DNA of 64,000 nt from Tipula vernalis (taxonomy: Eukaryota > Arthropoda > Insecta > Diptera > Tipulidae): positions 51,219,389-51,283,388 of the forward strand of contig OY282558.1 in assembly GCA_958295665.1 (NCBI GenBank). Direction: 5' to 3'. This document shows, in pieces, positions 45,701-57,474 of the stretch; the first letter of the stretch is position 1, and each line of letters begins with the position of its first letter. The notes beneath the pieces were generated by a model that saw only the letters and a program-made list of their open reading frames with translations, did no database searches and was not told where the DNA came from. The position numbers were made by a program, and so were the translations under genes.

Positions 45701-48660
45701 GGTGGTACGAAAAATCCAAAATTACAAAAAATTTAATTTTCATGTAATTTCAATTCCAATTGGAAAATGTCTAATTTAACAGTGTAATTTTTTGTTATTT
45801 TTTTTTTAGCATAAACTTCACAATCATTTTATTTCGTAGTCGCCTTTCAGACTTTTTAAGTTATCAGTCGTTTTAAGAAAAAAACTAATAAGCTGATTAC
45901 TTTTATCAAGGCACGTACTTGTTTTATTTTCATTTTCAATATCTAACAGTTTATTGTAAATACTCTCGAGTTTTACAACGAGTTTTTTTTTGTTTTGTTT
46001 TGTTGAAAACTTTACATCCGTAATGAAAATTCTTTCGATAATACTTTCATTGTAATGTATGGGTACGATGCACGAAGCTCCAATATTCCTGCTGAAGTGC
46101 AAGTCGTATAGTTAAAAGTACTTAACAAACCAACAAACCATTCGGCATTTTAAATATCAACTAAAAATTTTGAAATAATTCAACAATTTTCCACCACCTG
46201 ACGTAAACCCATCTACCCATCTCATCTCCATCAGAGAAAAAAAAAATGTAAACCCATTTATCCATCTTTCCATAAATTCTATCCCATTTTCGTTTTATTT
46301 TTATTTTTAATGAATTTAAAACATTTAATTCTAAATTACATAATAATACAGTTATCTAATTTTACGCATGAAAAATTCAGTTTCCTATTTCAACAACAAC
46401 AACAGCACACAGTAGATTTTTCAACAAGAAAATTGAAATACAAAAGCATTATTATTTGTCTTCTGATTGTGTGTAAGTGTGTTTGCTTTCTCCATATATA
46501 GTGTACCAAACAACAACAACAAAATGTAATTTGTTAAATCTTTTATTTATTTGCTCAGTTTTCAATGTGGAGCCGAAAGATGAAAAAAAAGCCCAAAAAA
46601 AAAAAATAAATAAAAACAAAAGATTTTCGTTCGTATAACTGCTGTGTGTGCTAAGCTTTTTGTTTATTGAGACGATTCCTTAAATTCGAGTCAAATAAAT
46701 GGTTTGTCTTATATACGAACGAGTATAGCGTTCCAACATCCATGTATACAACGAATTAAACGTTTTTAATTTATTTTATGGATTTTTATTTACTCAAGAG
46801 TCTTAACTCTTTTATATGTGTTGTACACTTTTCAAATAATGTAAAAACGAAAATTTCATTCAAACAAATAGCTAACAAATAAAATTAAAGATGGAGCAGC
46901 GGTAGTGTATGAAGAAGACAACAAAGGCGAAGAAGATGTGAAATAACAATTAAGTTAATATTTATGATCAAACATTAAATTTTATGGCTGAACATATTTT
47001 CCACAATTGTTTTGCTTGTTGTTTGTGCTTGTAAAAAATTCTTTAATTTAATTACAAAAAAAAATAAATAAATAATTAAATTAAAGAAGAACGAGTGTAC
47101 TAATGTAAATGATTCCATTTTGATAGTTGTCTTGGCTAAATTTTTATAGTGCTTGTAATTTATATTTCTGCTTGTTTTTCGTAATTAATTAATTAGTCTT
47201 GTTGAGTTAAGAAATTGGGGGAGGATGACGAGTTCAAAAATTCTATAACATATCCAAATCTTGGCGTCAAATCGAGAGTTCATGACAAATCTTTATATGC
47301 TAACAAAACAAAATAGTTTTTAACAATAATTTCCAATAGATTAACAACCAAGATTTGAGAGAACAACTGACGCGGCAACAAAATCTATCGAATTAGATCG
47401 AAAGCTGGATAAGAACAAACTACATTTGTATACAGATAGCAATGAATCATATAGTTTTTGGTTTATTATTCATCGATGACAACCAAAAAAAATACAAAAA
47501 AAAAATGTGTTGTTGATATTTATCGAATTTTTAATTAAAATTTATGTCGACGAATTGGTTTTGATGATTTTTATCTACTAAAACGTAATCCCAATATTTA
47601 TACAAGCGCACATCTTAATTTTGTTCGGTATTCGTGTGCCATCCATTTCATGATTTTGATGTTTTTTTTTGGCATTGTACAACAAACAACAAAACCAGGC
47701 AAAAAAAAAAGGACCATCGCTTTAAGTTGTTTTTGCGCGCTATAGGGATACACAAATTTATTATTTAAATTTTATTTAAATTAACCCAGTTGATTAAAAA
47801 AAAAAAATAAAAATTAAATTTCGCGGGAGTTTTACAAAGATAACAATAGCGAGCGCATTTTATACGGGCAGAAAAACAAAACAAACAGTTTGAAATTGAT
47901 AAGATGAAATTTAATTTACGTAAAAAATACGGAAAGCTATTAAGTACTTGAAGCAAAAAAAAAAATTTGGAAAAGGAGCGAGAGATGTTGAGAAGGATAT
48001 CATTGGCGCAATATGGTTCTAGATTTTAATATATTTATTTTGTGTTGTTGTTGGGATGTTAAATTAAAGTGTTTTGGGTAAAAAAAAATTTAGATTTAGG
48101 CGAATGCAATTATCTAAGGACTACCTTATATACTTATATTAAGATGTAAATTGAAAACACTTTGTACGTATACCAAAAATCATCCAATTTTAATTGGATT
48201 TTGAAAATTTTTATGCGCACGCAAATAAAAACGTGGATATTTGACTTTTTAATTTAATTTAAAAACTACAATTTTAAAATTATTCGTAGAACTTTAGAAA
48301 ATTCCTAATTCTAAACAGTAAAAAAATTCAAATCCTTATTTGAAGACAAAATATTTAACATAGAACTGGTGCAGAAAAAGGAGTTTCACACACAAAACAA
48401 GGATATTTCCCGTTTCTGATTTGGCCATTTGGCCTGAATTTCTTTGATATACAAATATGGTGGACCAAAGATCTGGAAATGTTTTTATCAAATCTTTCAG
48501 CGACTATTAAGTTTTCAAACTATTTTTAAAGATTTTGGAAACAGATCAATAAATTCGAAATTTGTAAGACAAATTTAAAATCATAAAATTTTGAATTTTC
48601 AGAACTATTACATAAAATTCACAAAACATTTCACAAAACATTTTTTCCTTGCCCATCAAT
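45700..48660. other. No gene supported
   Basis: AT-rich DNA with A runs and CAA repeats. A 92-residue minus-strand frame at 46,102-45,824 is lysine-rich and shows no domain. It is less obviously transposon-derived than its surroundings and may be ancient intron or intergenic sequence of the host. Confidence 0.4.
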
Positions 48661-48766
48661 ACAAAATTCGTTAGTTTAAAAAACTCCACATGCTACCTGT
48701 TCGATTTTAAATGTTATGGACAGACCTCGTGCAATTCAAATCTCGAAAAACTCAAGATCATGCAAT

Positions 48767-51200
48767 CTAACGCAAAGCGTAATGAAGACCACACAAAACT
48801 CGACATATTAGTTCCACATATTCTCGATTGTACGGCCCAGCAAAGTCGGTATGCACACGTTCAAATGGTCGAGTTGTAGGTTCCCAAATATGAGCCATTA
48901 ATTCGATGTCGTTATCGATACCCAACCATGACCAATAGGTGCGAGCCAAAGATTTCAGGCGATTGACGCCGAAATGAATCGAATGTAGTTCATCAGAACT
49001 CTTCTTCTCAATTTAGCTGGCACATACACGCGCATTCCTCTCATCAAGCAATTTGCGAGTATTAAAAACTCAGGTTGAGGAACTCCAAAACGGTCATTTT
49101 TAGGAACTTCACGTCCACTTCGTAAACCATGGATTAATGAAGCGATTGATTTGTCTTCCATTGTAGCATGACTTAATTCATTTACACGTAACGGTAACGT
49201 TTCCATATTATTTAAATCGAGAATAACGGGATCAACGGTATCCAGTGGAAGGCGTGACATGACATCTGCATTGCCATGGTCTTTTATATTACGGTATTTA
49301 ATATCAAATGAAAAAATTCGTAGAAAAATATCATAATGTTGCATGCGTTTTGGTGATAATGTTGGTAACCCTTTATGCGGTGCTAATATTTGTGTTAATG
49401 GCTTTTGTCGACTTGCAAACTTTTCTTCACCCCAAAAATAATAGCATAAGCTTCCTTATCCACTTGAGTATATTTTTGTTGTATTGCTGATAAGGTTTAG
49501 GACGCATATTGTATCGGTCGTTCTTCGCCATTAGGATAAGTGTGGCTCAGCACAGCACCCACTCCATAACTTGACGCGTCAGTAGCAAGCACCAACGGCA
49601 ATTTTGGGTCGTAATGAGCGGGGAAAGTTTCTTTTTGCATTTCGGCTTTGACTGATTTGAAAGCGGTCTCACATTTGCTGTCCCATATAAATGTTGATCT
49701 TTCTTCAAGAGATTATTGACCATTGTAATTGATAAGACCGACGAATGCACGGACTTCTTCCACATTAGTAGGGCGCTTCATACCGTGTACAGCTTAAACT
49801 TTTGATTTTTGTTTAAGAATGCCATTACGATTGATCAAGTATCCACAATATTCAATTTTGTTAGCAAAGAACTCACATTTGTCACGATTCATTCTCATAT
49901 TGTATTTTTGAAGACGCCTCACTTTGATATCGTCAAGAAAAACAGCGACGCCGTCAATACCTTGTAACAAAACTTCCATATGACGTTGCCATATGGCTGG
50001 TGCCGATGCCACACCGTACATTTGTCTTGTTGGACGGTACAACCCTTTGTCTGTATTCAATGTTAGAATATGCTGGCCTTCAGGTCTCACCTCCAGTTGT
50101 AGATATGCCTTTGTGAGATCGATTTTTGTAAACTTATCACCTCCAGCCATGTTTGCAAATAATTCCTCGATTGTGGGTAATGGATGATCTTCAATCACGA
50201 TATTTGGATTCACGGTTATTTTATAATCATCAACTATTGTTTACTTTCACCAGTATGCCTTCTTGTACCCATTGATCAATTTCGCCTCTACTGCAGCTGT
50301 GATAGCAAATGGAACGTGTCGAGCTTTACAGAAAACCGGTTCAGTACCTTCTTTGAGCGTTAAAGTTTCTTCTACATCACGTATTTTACCAAATGTCGTT
50401 TTGAACACAGAATTGTATTTGTTAATCAAACTTTGTATGCGATCATCGATCACGTTAGATGATAGCACGGTATTTATGGTTTCTGGTACCTTTAGTACAA
50501 ACTTTCTTTAAATATGCTTTAATTTTGCATAAGTCACAAACACTATTTTTATAAGGACATTTATTTGCGAGATGAGAAGCATCCCCACAACGATAGCAAA
50601 AAAGTTTCTTATTGGAATTATTACTGTTAGTATTATTACGCTTATTCTTATGTTTACCGCTCTTCTTTGAAAGTAAATTCACCTGGTTAGCATTATTTAC
50701 GGGTTTGCGTAACTGTGCAGCATTTAAAATGGATGATTCTAATGCTAAAGCTGTCTCGTAAGGGTAGTGCTTTCCAACAAACGACCTTGTATTGTTTGTG
50801 ATTGTAATCCAAATATGAGCTGGTTCCTCAAGGCGGTATTAAGATAATCACCAAAATTGCAATGCACTGATAATTTTCTCAATGATGCTGCTTAATTACG
50901 AATTGGTTCATTTTCGTGTTGAAAATGACTATAAAACTTGAAATTTTCCATTACCTCTAATGGAGCCGGATCAAAATGAGTATTTAAGATTGCAACGATA
51001 TCAGCATATGTTTTCGTGTAAGGATTTGCAGGAGCTAATTAATCCGCCAGAATGTCGGACGCTATTTACTCAACATTGTGCAAAAGATGATAACCTTTTT
51101 TGTCCTCCTTAACCTCATAAATTGCGAAAGCACCTTCAAGTCTCATTTTCCATCTCGACCATGTGGTTGCATTTCCATCAAATTTCTCCAAATGTAAAAT
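48767..51200 (-). mobile_element. Ty3/gypsy (mag/K02A2.6-like) remnant
   Basis: On the minus strand, a Gag part is recognisable at 51,190-50,700 (FKFYSHFQHENEPI region). It is followed by a CCHC knuckle (CYRCGDASHLANKC near 50,590), reverse transcriptase (KIDLTKAYLQL near 50,130; AVFLDDIKV near 49,935), an RNase H end with HGNADVMSRLP (about 49,270), an integrase zinc-binding area, and a short integrase piece (FERVHTDFAGPY near 48,855). Many stops and frame changes are present, and no LTRs were found. The element stops where the PHD-type LINE begins on the opposite strand. Confidence 0.85.
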
Positions 51201-51333
51201 TTGCCATCTTTATGAGTAGTAGGTAAGCTCAAACTTGTAGACAGAATAACGCGTGGAATTTGTATTTAAAACTGTATAAATGTAGTTGTACGAAGTATAA
51301 TGGCAAACGGAATTGTACAATTTCATTATCATA

Positions 51334-51911
51334 ATGACCTCTGAATCGTGTGGAAAGTGTAATAAAGCAGTTGGAATAACTGCACTAACTATATCTTGTA
51401 ATGGATTTTGTGATTCTTCTTTTCATTATTAATGTGTTCCCGTTGATCATTCAACTTTTAATGTGATAGCGAAGAATCCAAATGTTCTGTGGTTGTGTAA
51501 TAATTGTATGGTGATGTTGGCGAGTATTACAAAAAAAGGAGAGGCGGGGTTGTACAAAATTGTATTGCTCAACATTTTTTACGATTGGAACAAGAAATAG
51601 CTTCGAATCGTCAAATTATTCAGGATTTTATCCATGATATTGGTCAACGTGTATGTGTGACACCTCTTCCAACTCAACCTTTGGATTCAACATTAACAAA
51701 TTATAATTATAATGATTCAACGGTTACAATTAATAATGGCCAAGATCCGCCACTCGAACCTTCCAATGGCCCGCTATCTGGATCCGTTGAGTCTGAAGTT
51801 GTAATTGGAACTGCTGCTGCCGACCCTGATTCTTTAGAAACTATATCTGCTGTGATTCCTAAGAAATGGTTGTTTGTATCCCGAATTTCATCTTCGACTA
51901 CTGATGAACAA
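51334..51911 (+). pseudogene. LINE ORF1 with PHD-type zinc finger, 5' piece
   Basis: The ATG at 51,334 opens a frame with regularly spaced Cys and His residues of a PHD finger, often found in ORF1 of CR1-like LINEs. A TAA at about 51,430 interrupts the finger, and a frame change follows in an A-rich run near 51,530. The rest is Ser/Thr-rich, with VIPKKWLFVSRI near the point where the LOA element is inserted. The remaining ORF1 piece lies at 57,487-57,660. Confidence 0.75.
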
Positions 51912-52345
51912 GATGGTCTTGGCGTCCGGTGAAGGGGGGAACAAGCTGCGTAGTAATTACCAGCTCCGTAACCTTCAGCAGGGTGAGCTCCGGCAGGCTG
52001 TTCTGGTCATGTTTTAGGCAGTCCTGCCTGGGGCTCGCGATCGCGTGAAGGGTAACCTAATCGTGGTTCGCAAGTGTACGTACTACCTCCCCGTGGTGAC
52101 CACCGGTAACTGTTGTTTTGTTTACCAGAACAACAGGCTAAAGTACGACGCTAGAGGAAGAAATAACCTTGATAAAAAAAACCAAATCCAAGGTGAGACA
52201 CGTGCGCCGAGGGATGAATGATCATAGGTTAGTTGGTCTCTAGCACTGAACTCCGGATACCTCGCGACCTCCGGTTTCAATTTAGCCTTATCTCAGTAAG
52301 AGGCGCTGCTGTGTGGACCTCCTTTCCTCAAACAAGATCTAATGT

Positions 52346-53733
52346 ATGGACAGAAATAAAAAAAAAAACTATGAGGGCGGTGCTCCTCTAAACGCACCAG
52401 TCTCGGTAGATGACAAGGACCTACAAGGCCCTGCTACCGAAATAACTTATTCAGATAACGAGAGCAACTGCTCTAGCATGGACACCGTGGTTGGCTCACC
52501 GACTCATGGCACTCATTTGCCAGTACAAGTTGAGACGGCTCACCGACTCATGGCACTCATTTGCCAGTACAAGTTGAGACCCAATCAACATCAACAACAA
52601 CAGAGGTTAGAGAGAATCTCGTGAGCCTTGAGCTTGAAAACAAGAAAAGGACACGCCTTAGCGGTGCCGCAAGGAAGCGCCTGGCCCACTTAAAATAGTC
52701 AGGTGTGCCTCACGATGTCGCCATTGAACAGTGCCGAACAAAAATAAAGGACAGAGATCCTAATGATCCTAATAGAACAAATAAGCGGAGCCGGTCAAAC
52801 GGATCTACCCCTAAAGGTCAAACACCAAAACGGGAGAGGAGGTCCAGCCCCTCACCAGAGGGAACGGGAGTCGTCCCCCAGGTTGTGGCGAGTGTGGATC
52901 GTAGAGATACGACCGTACCCAGCTACAGCGAAACAGTCAAATCTATCAGGTTGGAAATCATCGACCAAGGCTTCCCGGATGTCAAGCTGGGTATCGCCCA
53001 GATCTTGCAAATTCAGGGTGCCATCATGGAAACGGTGACAGATTTGCCGCTAGACGGAGTCAGCCCCAACTTCCTGGGCTGCCGTACTAGGAACGGATGG
53101 CTAACTGTCAACTGTGCGGACGAGGACACGGCGGCGTGGCTTACAGCCGTCGTACCCAAATTAAAACTATGGGAGGGGGCAACCATCAAAGTGGTCAAGG
53201 AAGACGAGCTTCCTCGCCACAAGATCTTCTTCGTATACTTGCCACGTTGCGGCAAGGAGACGGATAAAAAGATACTTCGCCGATTGGCAATTCAAAACAA
53301 AGAATTGAGAGGAGCGGACTGGAGGGTTGTGGCGAGGAAGGAGCGGGAGGGCGACCTCCTCCAGGTGACCATGTCCGTTTCTCACAAAACAACGGAGATT
53401 CTCAAAAGCTCCAACTATAGAGTAAATTGGATGGCCGGCGCCGTACACTTTCGCCCTAAGAAGGAAAAAACTAGGGATGGGTATACCACAAGGGGGTTCG
53501 AGCGGAGAGGACCGGAACCACCAAAGATGGCAGCGGCGAAAGACGTGGTACACGCTAGAGATACCTCAGAGCATGGCGGGACAAATAGGCCTATCACATC
53601 AGGTGTCACAAGGCCAAGACCGAGCCAAGGTAAAAAGGGGAAAAGCCACGGCTTAAGCCCAAGGGGCAGGGTGGCACAATCACACCCTAAAAAGGGAGAA
53701 CAAGGCTTTTCAGAGCCCAAGGATAAGGTATAA
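52346..53733 (+). pseudogene. LOA-type ORF1 (DUF4780-like), split by a 44-bp duplication
   Basis: ATG at 52,346 starts one frame that ends at 52,624; the main frame runs to the TAA at 53,733. The break has a clear cause: 44 bp starting GGCTCACCGACTCATGG stand twice in a row at 52,493-52,536 and 52,537-52,580, which shifts the frame. One TAG near 52,698 also interrupts. The product has a charged N-terminus, then a domain of about 170 residues (VSPNFLGCRTRNGWLTV; HKIFFVYLPRCG) similar in style to the DUF4780 family of arthropod LINE ORF1 proteins, and a basic tail. It probably binds element RNA. Confidence 0.8.
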
Positions 53734-53737
53734 TAAG

Positions 53738-56700
53738 ATGGTGCATGGTTCAACAAACCACACATCCTTGAGATTTGTGCAGATAAATCTCCATAGATCC
53801 AAGGCGGCCACTTGTAATCTAAGCCGCCTTTTGTTAACAAAGAACTGGGACATAGCGCTCATTCAGGAGCCGTGGGCCCACAGTGGAAAAATCAAAGGTT
53901 TGCCGAGTAAAACAGGTAAGCTAATTTAAAACACGGAAGAGGATAGGCCGAGGACAGCAATTCTTTGTCGCTCGACACTTAACATATTCTCCATTAATGA
54001 ATTTATTTCCAGGGACATAACAGCGATCTCGATAGTGACGCTTCTACCCAAAGGAGGCCGAAGCACGCTCAACTGTGCCTCGGCATATTTTCCCGGGGAC
54101 GAAAACGACCCACCTCCAGAACCGGTACAGAGATTCGTTAATTATTGCACGACTCATCACCAAAAATTCATCATCGGTTGCGATACAAATTCACACCACA
54201 CAGTCTGAGGAAGCAGCGACACCAACATCAGAGGTGAGCAACTATTTGAATTTTGTTTAACAAATAATATTATCATTAATAATAAAGGGAACAACGCGAC
54301 CTTTGTGAATGAAGTCAGGAAGGAGGTGCTAGATCTTACCCTGTCTTACATGGGTACCTCTGGTACAATTCTGGATTGGCATGTATCAAAGGAAGCATCC
54401 TTCTCGGATCACGTGTATATCAGGTTTGATATTAAAACCCCTTCAAAACACGAGTCGGTGGTAAGAATACCAAAACGTACTAATTGGGCAGTCTACAATG
54501 AAAGACTTTGTGATAATTTAACCGGTCTACAGACCAATATCAACTCTATTGAGGATCTTGATAGAGTTTCAAGCAATGTAACCGAGGCAATCATTGATGC
54601 CTACCACTCAAGTTCACCCCTGGTTCATATCAGGGGGACAAGGGACGTTCCTTGGTGGAACCATACCCTGGAAACCAAAAAACCTAAGGTTCGAAAACTC
54701 TTCAACAGGGCTAAGAGGACAAACGATTGGACAACCTATCGAATGTCTCTTACCCAGTATAATGTCGCTCTTAGGAAAAGCAAGAGGTCGAGCTGGAGAG
54801 ACTTTTGTGGGAAAATAGATAGGCTGCCTGCGGCTTGTCGACTCCAGAAGGCACTCTCCTTGGACCACAGAAATCCGTTTGGATCCGTAAGGAAATCGAA
54901 TGGAGAGACAACCACATCCAGGGAGGAGACTCTCGAATGCCTGGTGAGAGGCCACTTCCCAGAGTGTACGATCTTTGCAGGACAGGTAGACCTCGATGCA
55001 GACAGCGTGCATCCCTACTTGGTTCCAAGGGAAGCTTACAGGCTTTCAAAAGATATATTCACTCCCGGAAAAATAAGATGGGCCGTTAACTCCTTTGATC
55101 CCTTTAAATCGCCGGGAGGGGATTTTATATATCCTGCATTCTTACAGCAAGGCCTAGAAATTTTGTTGCCCTATTTAATTAGACTCCTTAGAGCCAGCTA
55201 CAGCTTGCAATATGTTCCAAGAAGCTGGAGGGAGGTGCGGGTGATTTTTATCCCGAAAACTGGAAAAAGATCTGCAGAGGACGTCAGGTCTTATAGACCC
55301 ATTAGCCTCCCATCATTTATTCTGAAAACCATGGAGAAGATACCAGGCCTACATATTAGATCCAATGCTCTCCTAAGGCATCCCTTAGACCCCAGCTAAC
55401 ATGCATATCAGACTGGGAGATCGACAGAAACAGCGCTTCACGAGCTGACAACAAACATCGAAGATACACTTCGGAATAAAGAGGTCTTGTTATGCTCCTT
55501 CATTGATATTCAAGGGGCTTTTGACAATACCAGGTTCGAAATGATTCAAGAACAAGCACAGGCAAGGGGAATAGACTCCTCCACCATAGGGTGGATAATT
55601 AATATGCTTAGGAGCAGGAGGATAACGGCCTCCTTCGGTAATAAAACCATCACGATTGCGGCTACTAGGGGCTGTCCCCAGGGGGAGTTCTCTCACCCCT
55701 TTTGTGGCTACTCGTGATGGATGAACTACTTAGAAGATTAAGAAACTCTCACTTCTCGAATATCACCTATGCGGACGATTTAGTCTTAATGGTCGGGGGG
55801 AAATTCGAGAGTACAATAGCGGAACGTATGCAATATGCCCTCGAGTTGGTAAGCGACTGGTGTATTGAGACGGGCCTTAGAGTGAACCCCAGCAAAATTA
55901 TTTGTACTTTCTTTACAAATCGGAGGAAAACAATTCTCCCACCTCTGTCTCTAAATGGGGAAATTCTCCAGATGGCGACAGAGGTTAAGTACCTGGGAGT
56001 GATACTTGATCAGAAACTGACATGGAACCCGTTTCTAAAATATATCACAAACAAGGCAAATAGGGCGCATTTCTCTTGCCAAAGGATGATTGGCAAAACG
56101 TGGGGTCTGAATCCCTAAATGGCGCTTTGGTTATACTCAACCATCGTAAGACCAATAATCTCTTATGCGGCGTTTGTGTGGTGGCCTAAGAGAGCAAAGT
56201 GGTGCCTGCTCTATATTGGATAGGATTCAGAGATTAGTTTGTTTAAGTGTAACGGGAGCAATGAAAACCTGCCCTACAGCTGCTCTTGAGAAACTACTAG
56301 GGCTCTCACCACTACACTTGCACCTTAAAAAAGTAGCTGGTTCAAGAGCAGTCAATCTAAAAATAACGTCTCAAATTAAAACCATTAAACCAGGACATAA
56401 TAGTATCCTACAGAAATTGGATTTGAACGAGGAAATAATTCAACTATCAGACGTGATGGTTAAAACTATTGACTGCCGGAGGAATTTCACTATAGAGATA
56501 CCCGACAGAGAACAAGCGGGGAGTATCATCTCCTCCTTACTCCGTCACGCCTCCATATGGTACACTGACGGTTCGAAATCAGGGGTGGGCACTGGTGCGG
56601 GTATAATCGGGCCGGGTCTCGAACTCTGTATCCCATTGGGTAAAACCCCCACAGCTTTCCAAGCAGAGATTTTTGCGATCGAGGTATGTGTGCTTCGATG

Positions 56701-57379
56701 TCTCACAAAAAAATATAGGAAAACCGAGATTTACGTGATCTCGGACAGCCAGGCGGCATTGCTTGCCATAGGAGCATCTGTCTTCTACTCAAAGATTATC
56801 TGGAGTTGCAATCGCAACCTTCTAGAACTTAGCAGGGAGAATAAAGTAACCCTTTTGTGGTCCCCTGGCCATTCTGATATACAGGGAAACGAGACGGCAG
56901 TCCGCTGTGCAAAGGAGGCAGCGGAGTGCTCTTTCCTTGGCCCCGAGCCTAGTATTGGTTACTCCAAGAACCATCTGGCAAATGGCATAAGGAATTGGGA
57001 ACTGAGACAAATGAAGATATACTGGGAGTCCTCTACTGGAATGAGACAGACCAAGAAACTACTAAGCTATGATATTAGACGTCTAGATCAGGCAACCAAG
57101 ATGGACAGACAGTCTTTGAAGTCCCTCATTTGGTACTTAACAGGACATGGCCCTTTTAATGGACATCTGGAGAAAATCGGAAAGTCCTCTACAGACCGTT
57201 GTAGATTCTGCAACCTGGAAAGGGAAACATCCGAACATCTACTATTTACGTGTGATGCTATAATCCATAAAAGGCTTAAATTCCTCCATGCATACACAAT
57301 ACAGTGGCCTAACGCCGGCCCGTTGGATATGCATGAGATGGTTGCGTTTATCAAGGACTTGAACCTCCACTTTATCTAA
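53738..57379 (+). pseudogene. LOA-type ORF2: endonuclease, RT, RNase H
   Basis: Domains in order: apurinic-type endonuclease (FVQINLHRSKAAT; LIQEPW; SFSDHVYIRF), reverse transcriptase (FIPKTGKRSAEDVRSYRPIS; CSFIDIQGAFDN; ITYADDLVLM near 55,765), RNase H (WYTDGSKSGVGTGAG near 56,560; LLWSPGHSDIQGNE near 56,860) and a C-terminal Cys/His finger (CRFCNLERETSEHLLFTC). It begins 5 bp after the ORF1 stop. Defects are stops near 53,927, 54,207, 55,397 and 56,116, a one-base loss in a G run at 55,681-55,685, and a shift near 56,200. The number of changes is small for a 3.6-kb frame, so the insertion is fairly recent. Confidence 0.9.
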
Positions 57380-57474
57380 AACCATCTGGGGATGCACAAT
57401 AGACCTTAATGGCCGCGGTGCACAGGGTTAGTAATAGCTCACCCCACTATAAAAAAAAAAACAAAAAAAAAAAA

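Larger units (their letters stand above)
51912..57474 (+). mobile_element. LOA-type LINE with 12-bp target duplication
   Basis: ACTGATGAACAA occurs immediately before the element (51,900-51,911) and immediately after its A-rich tail (57,475-57,486). The interval is 5,563 bp: a GC-rich 5' UTR to about 52,345, ORF1, ORF2, a short 3' UTR with a CACAATAGACC phrase, and an A tail interrupted by one C. The composition is clearly more GC-rich than the surrounding DNA. ORF2 has endonuclease, reverse transcriptase and RNase H, as in the LOA/I group. It appears full-length but carries several disabling changes. Confidence 0.93.

Noticed and set aside
45824..46102. 92-residue minus-strand frame, lysine-rich
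   Set aside because: No domain, no clear splice sites, AT-driven composition. Long frames of this sort occur by chance in such DNA.
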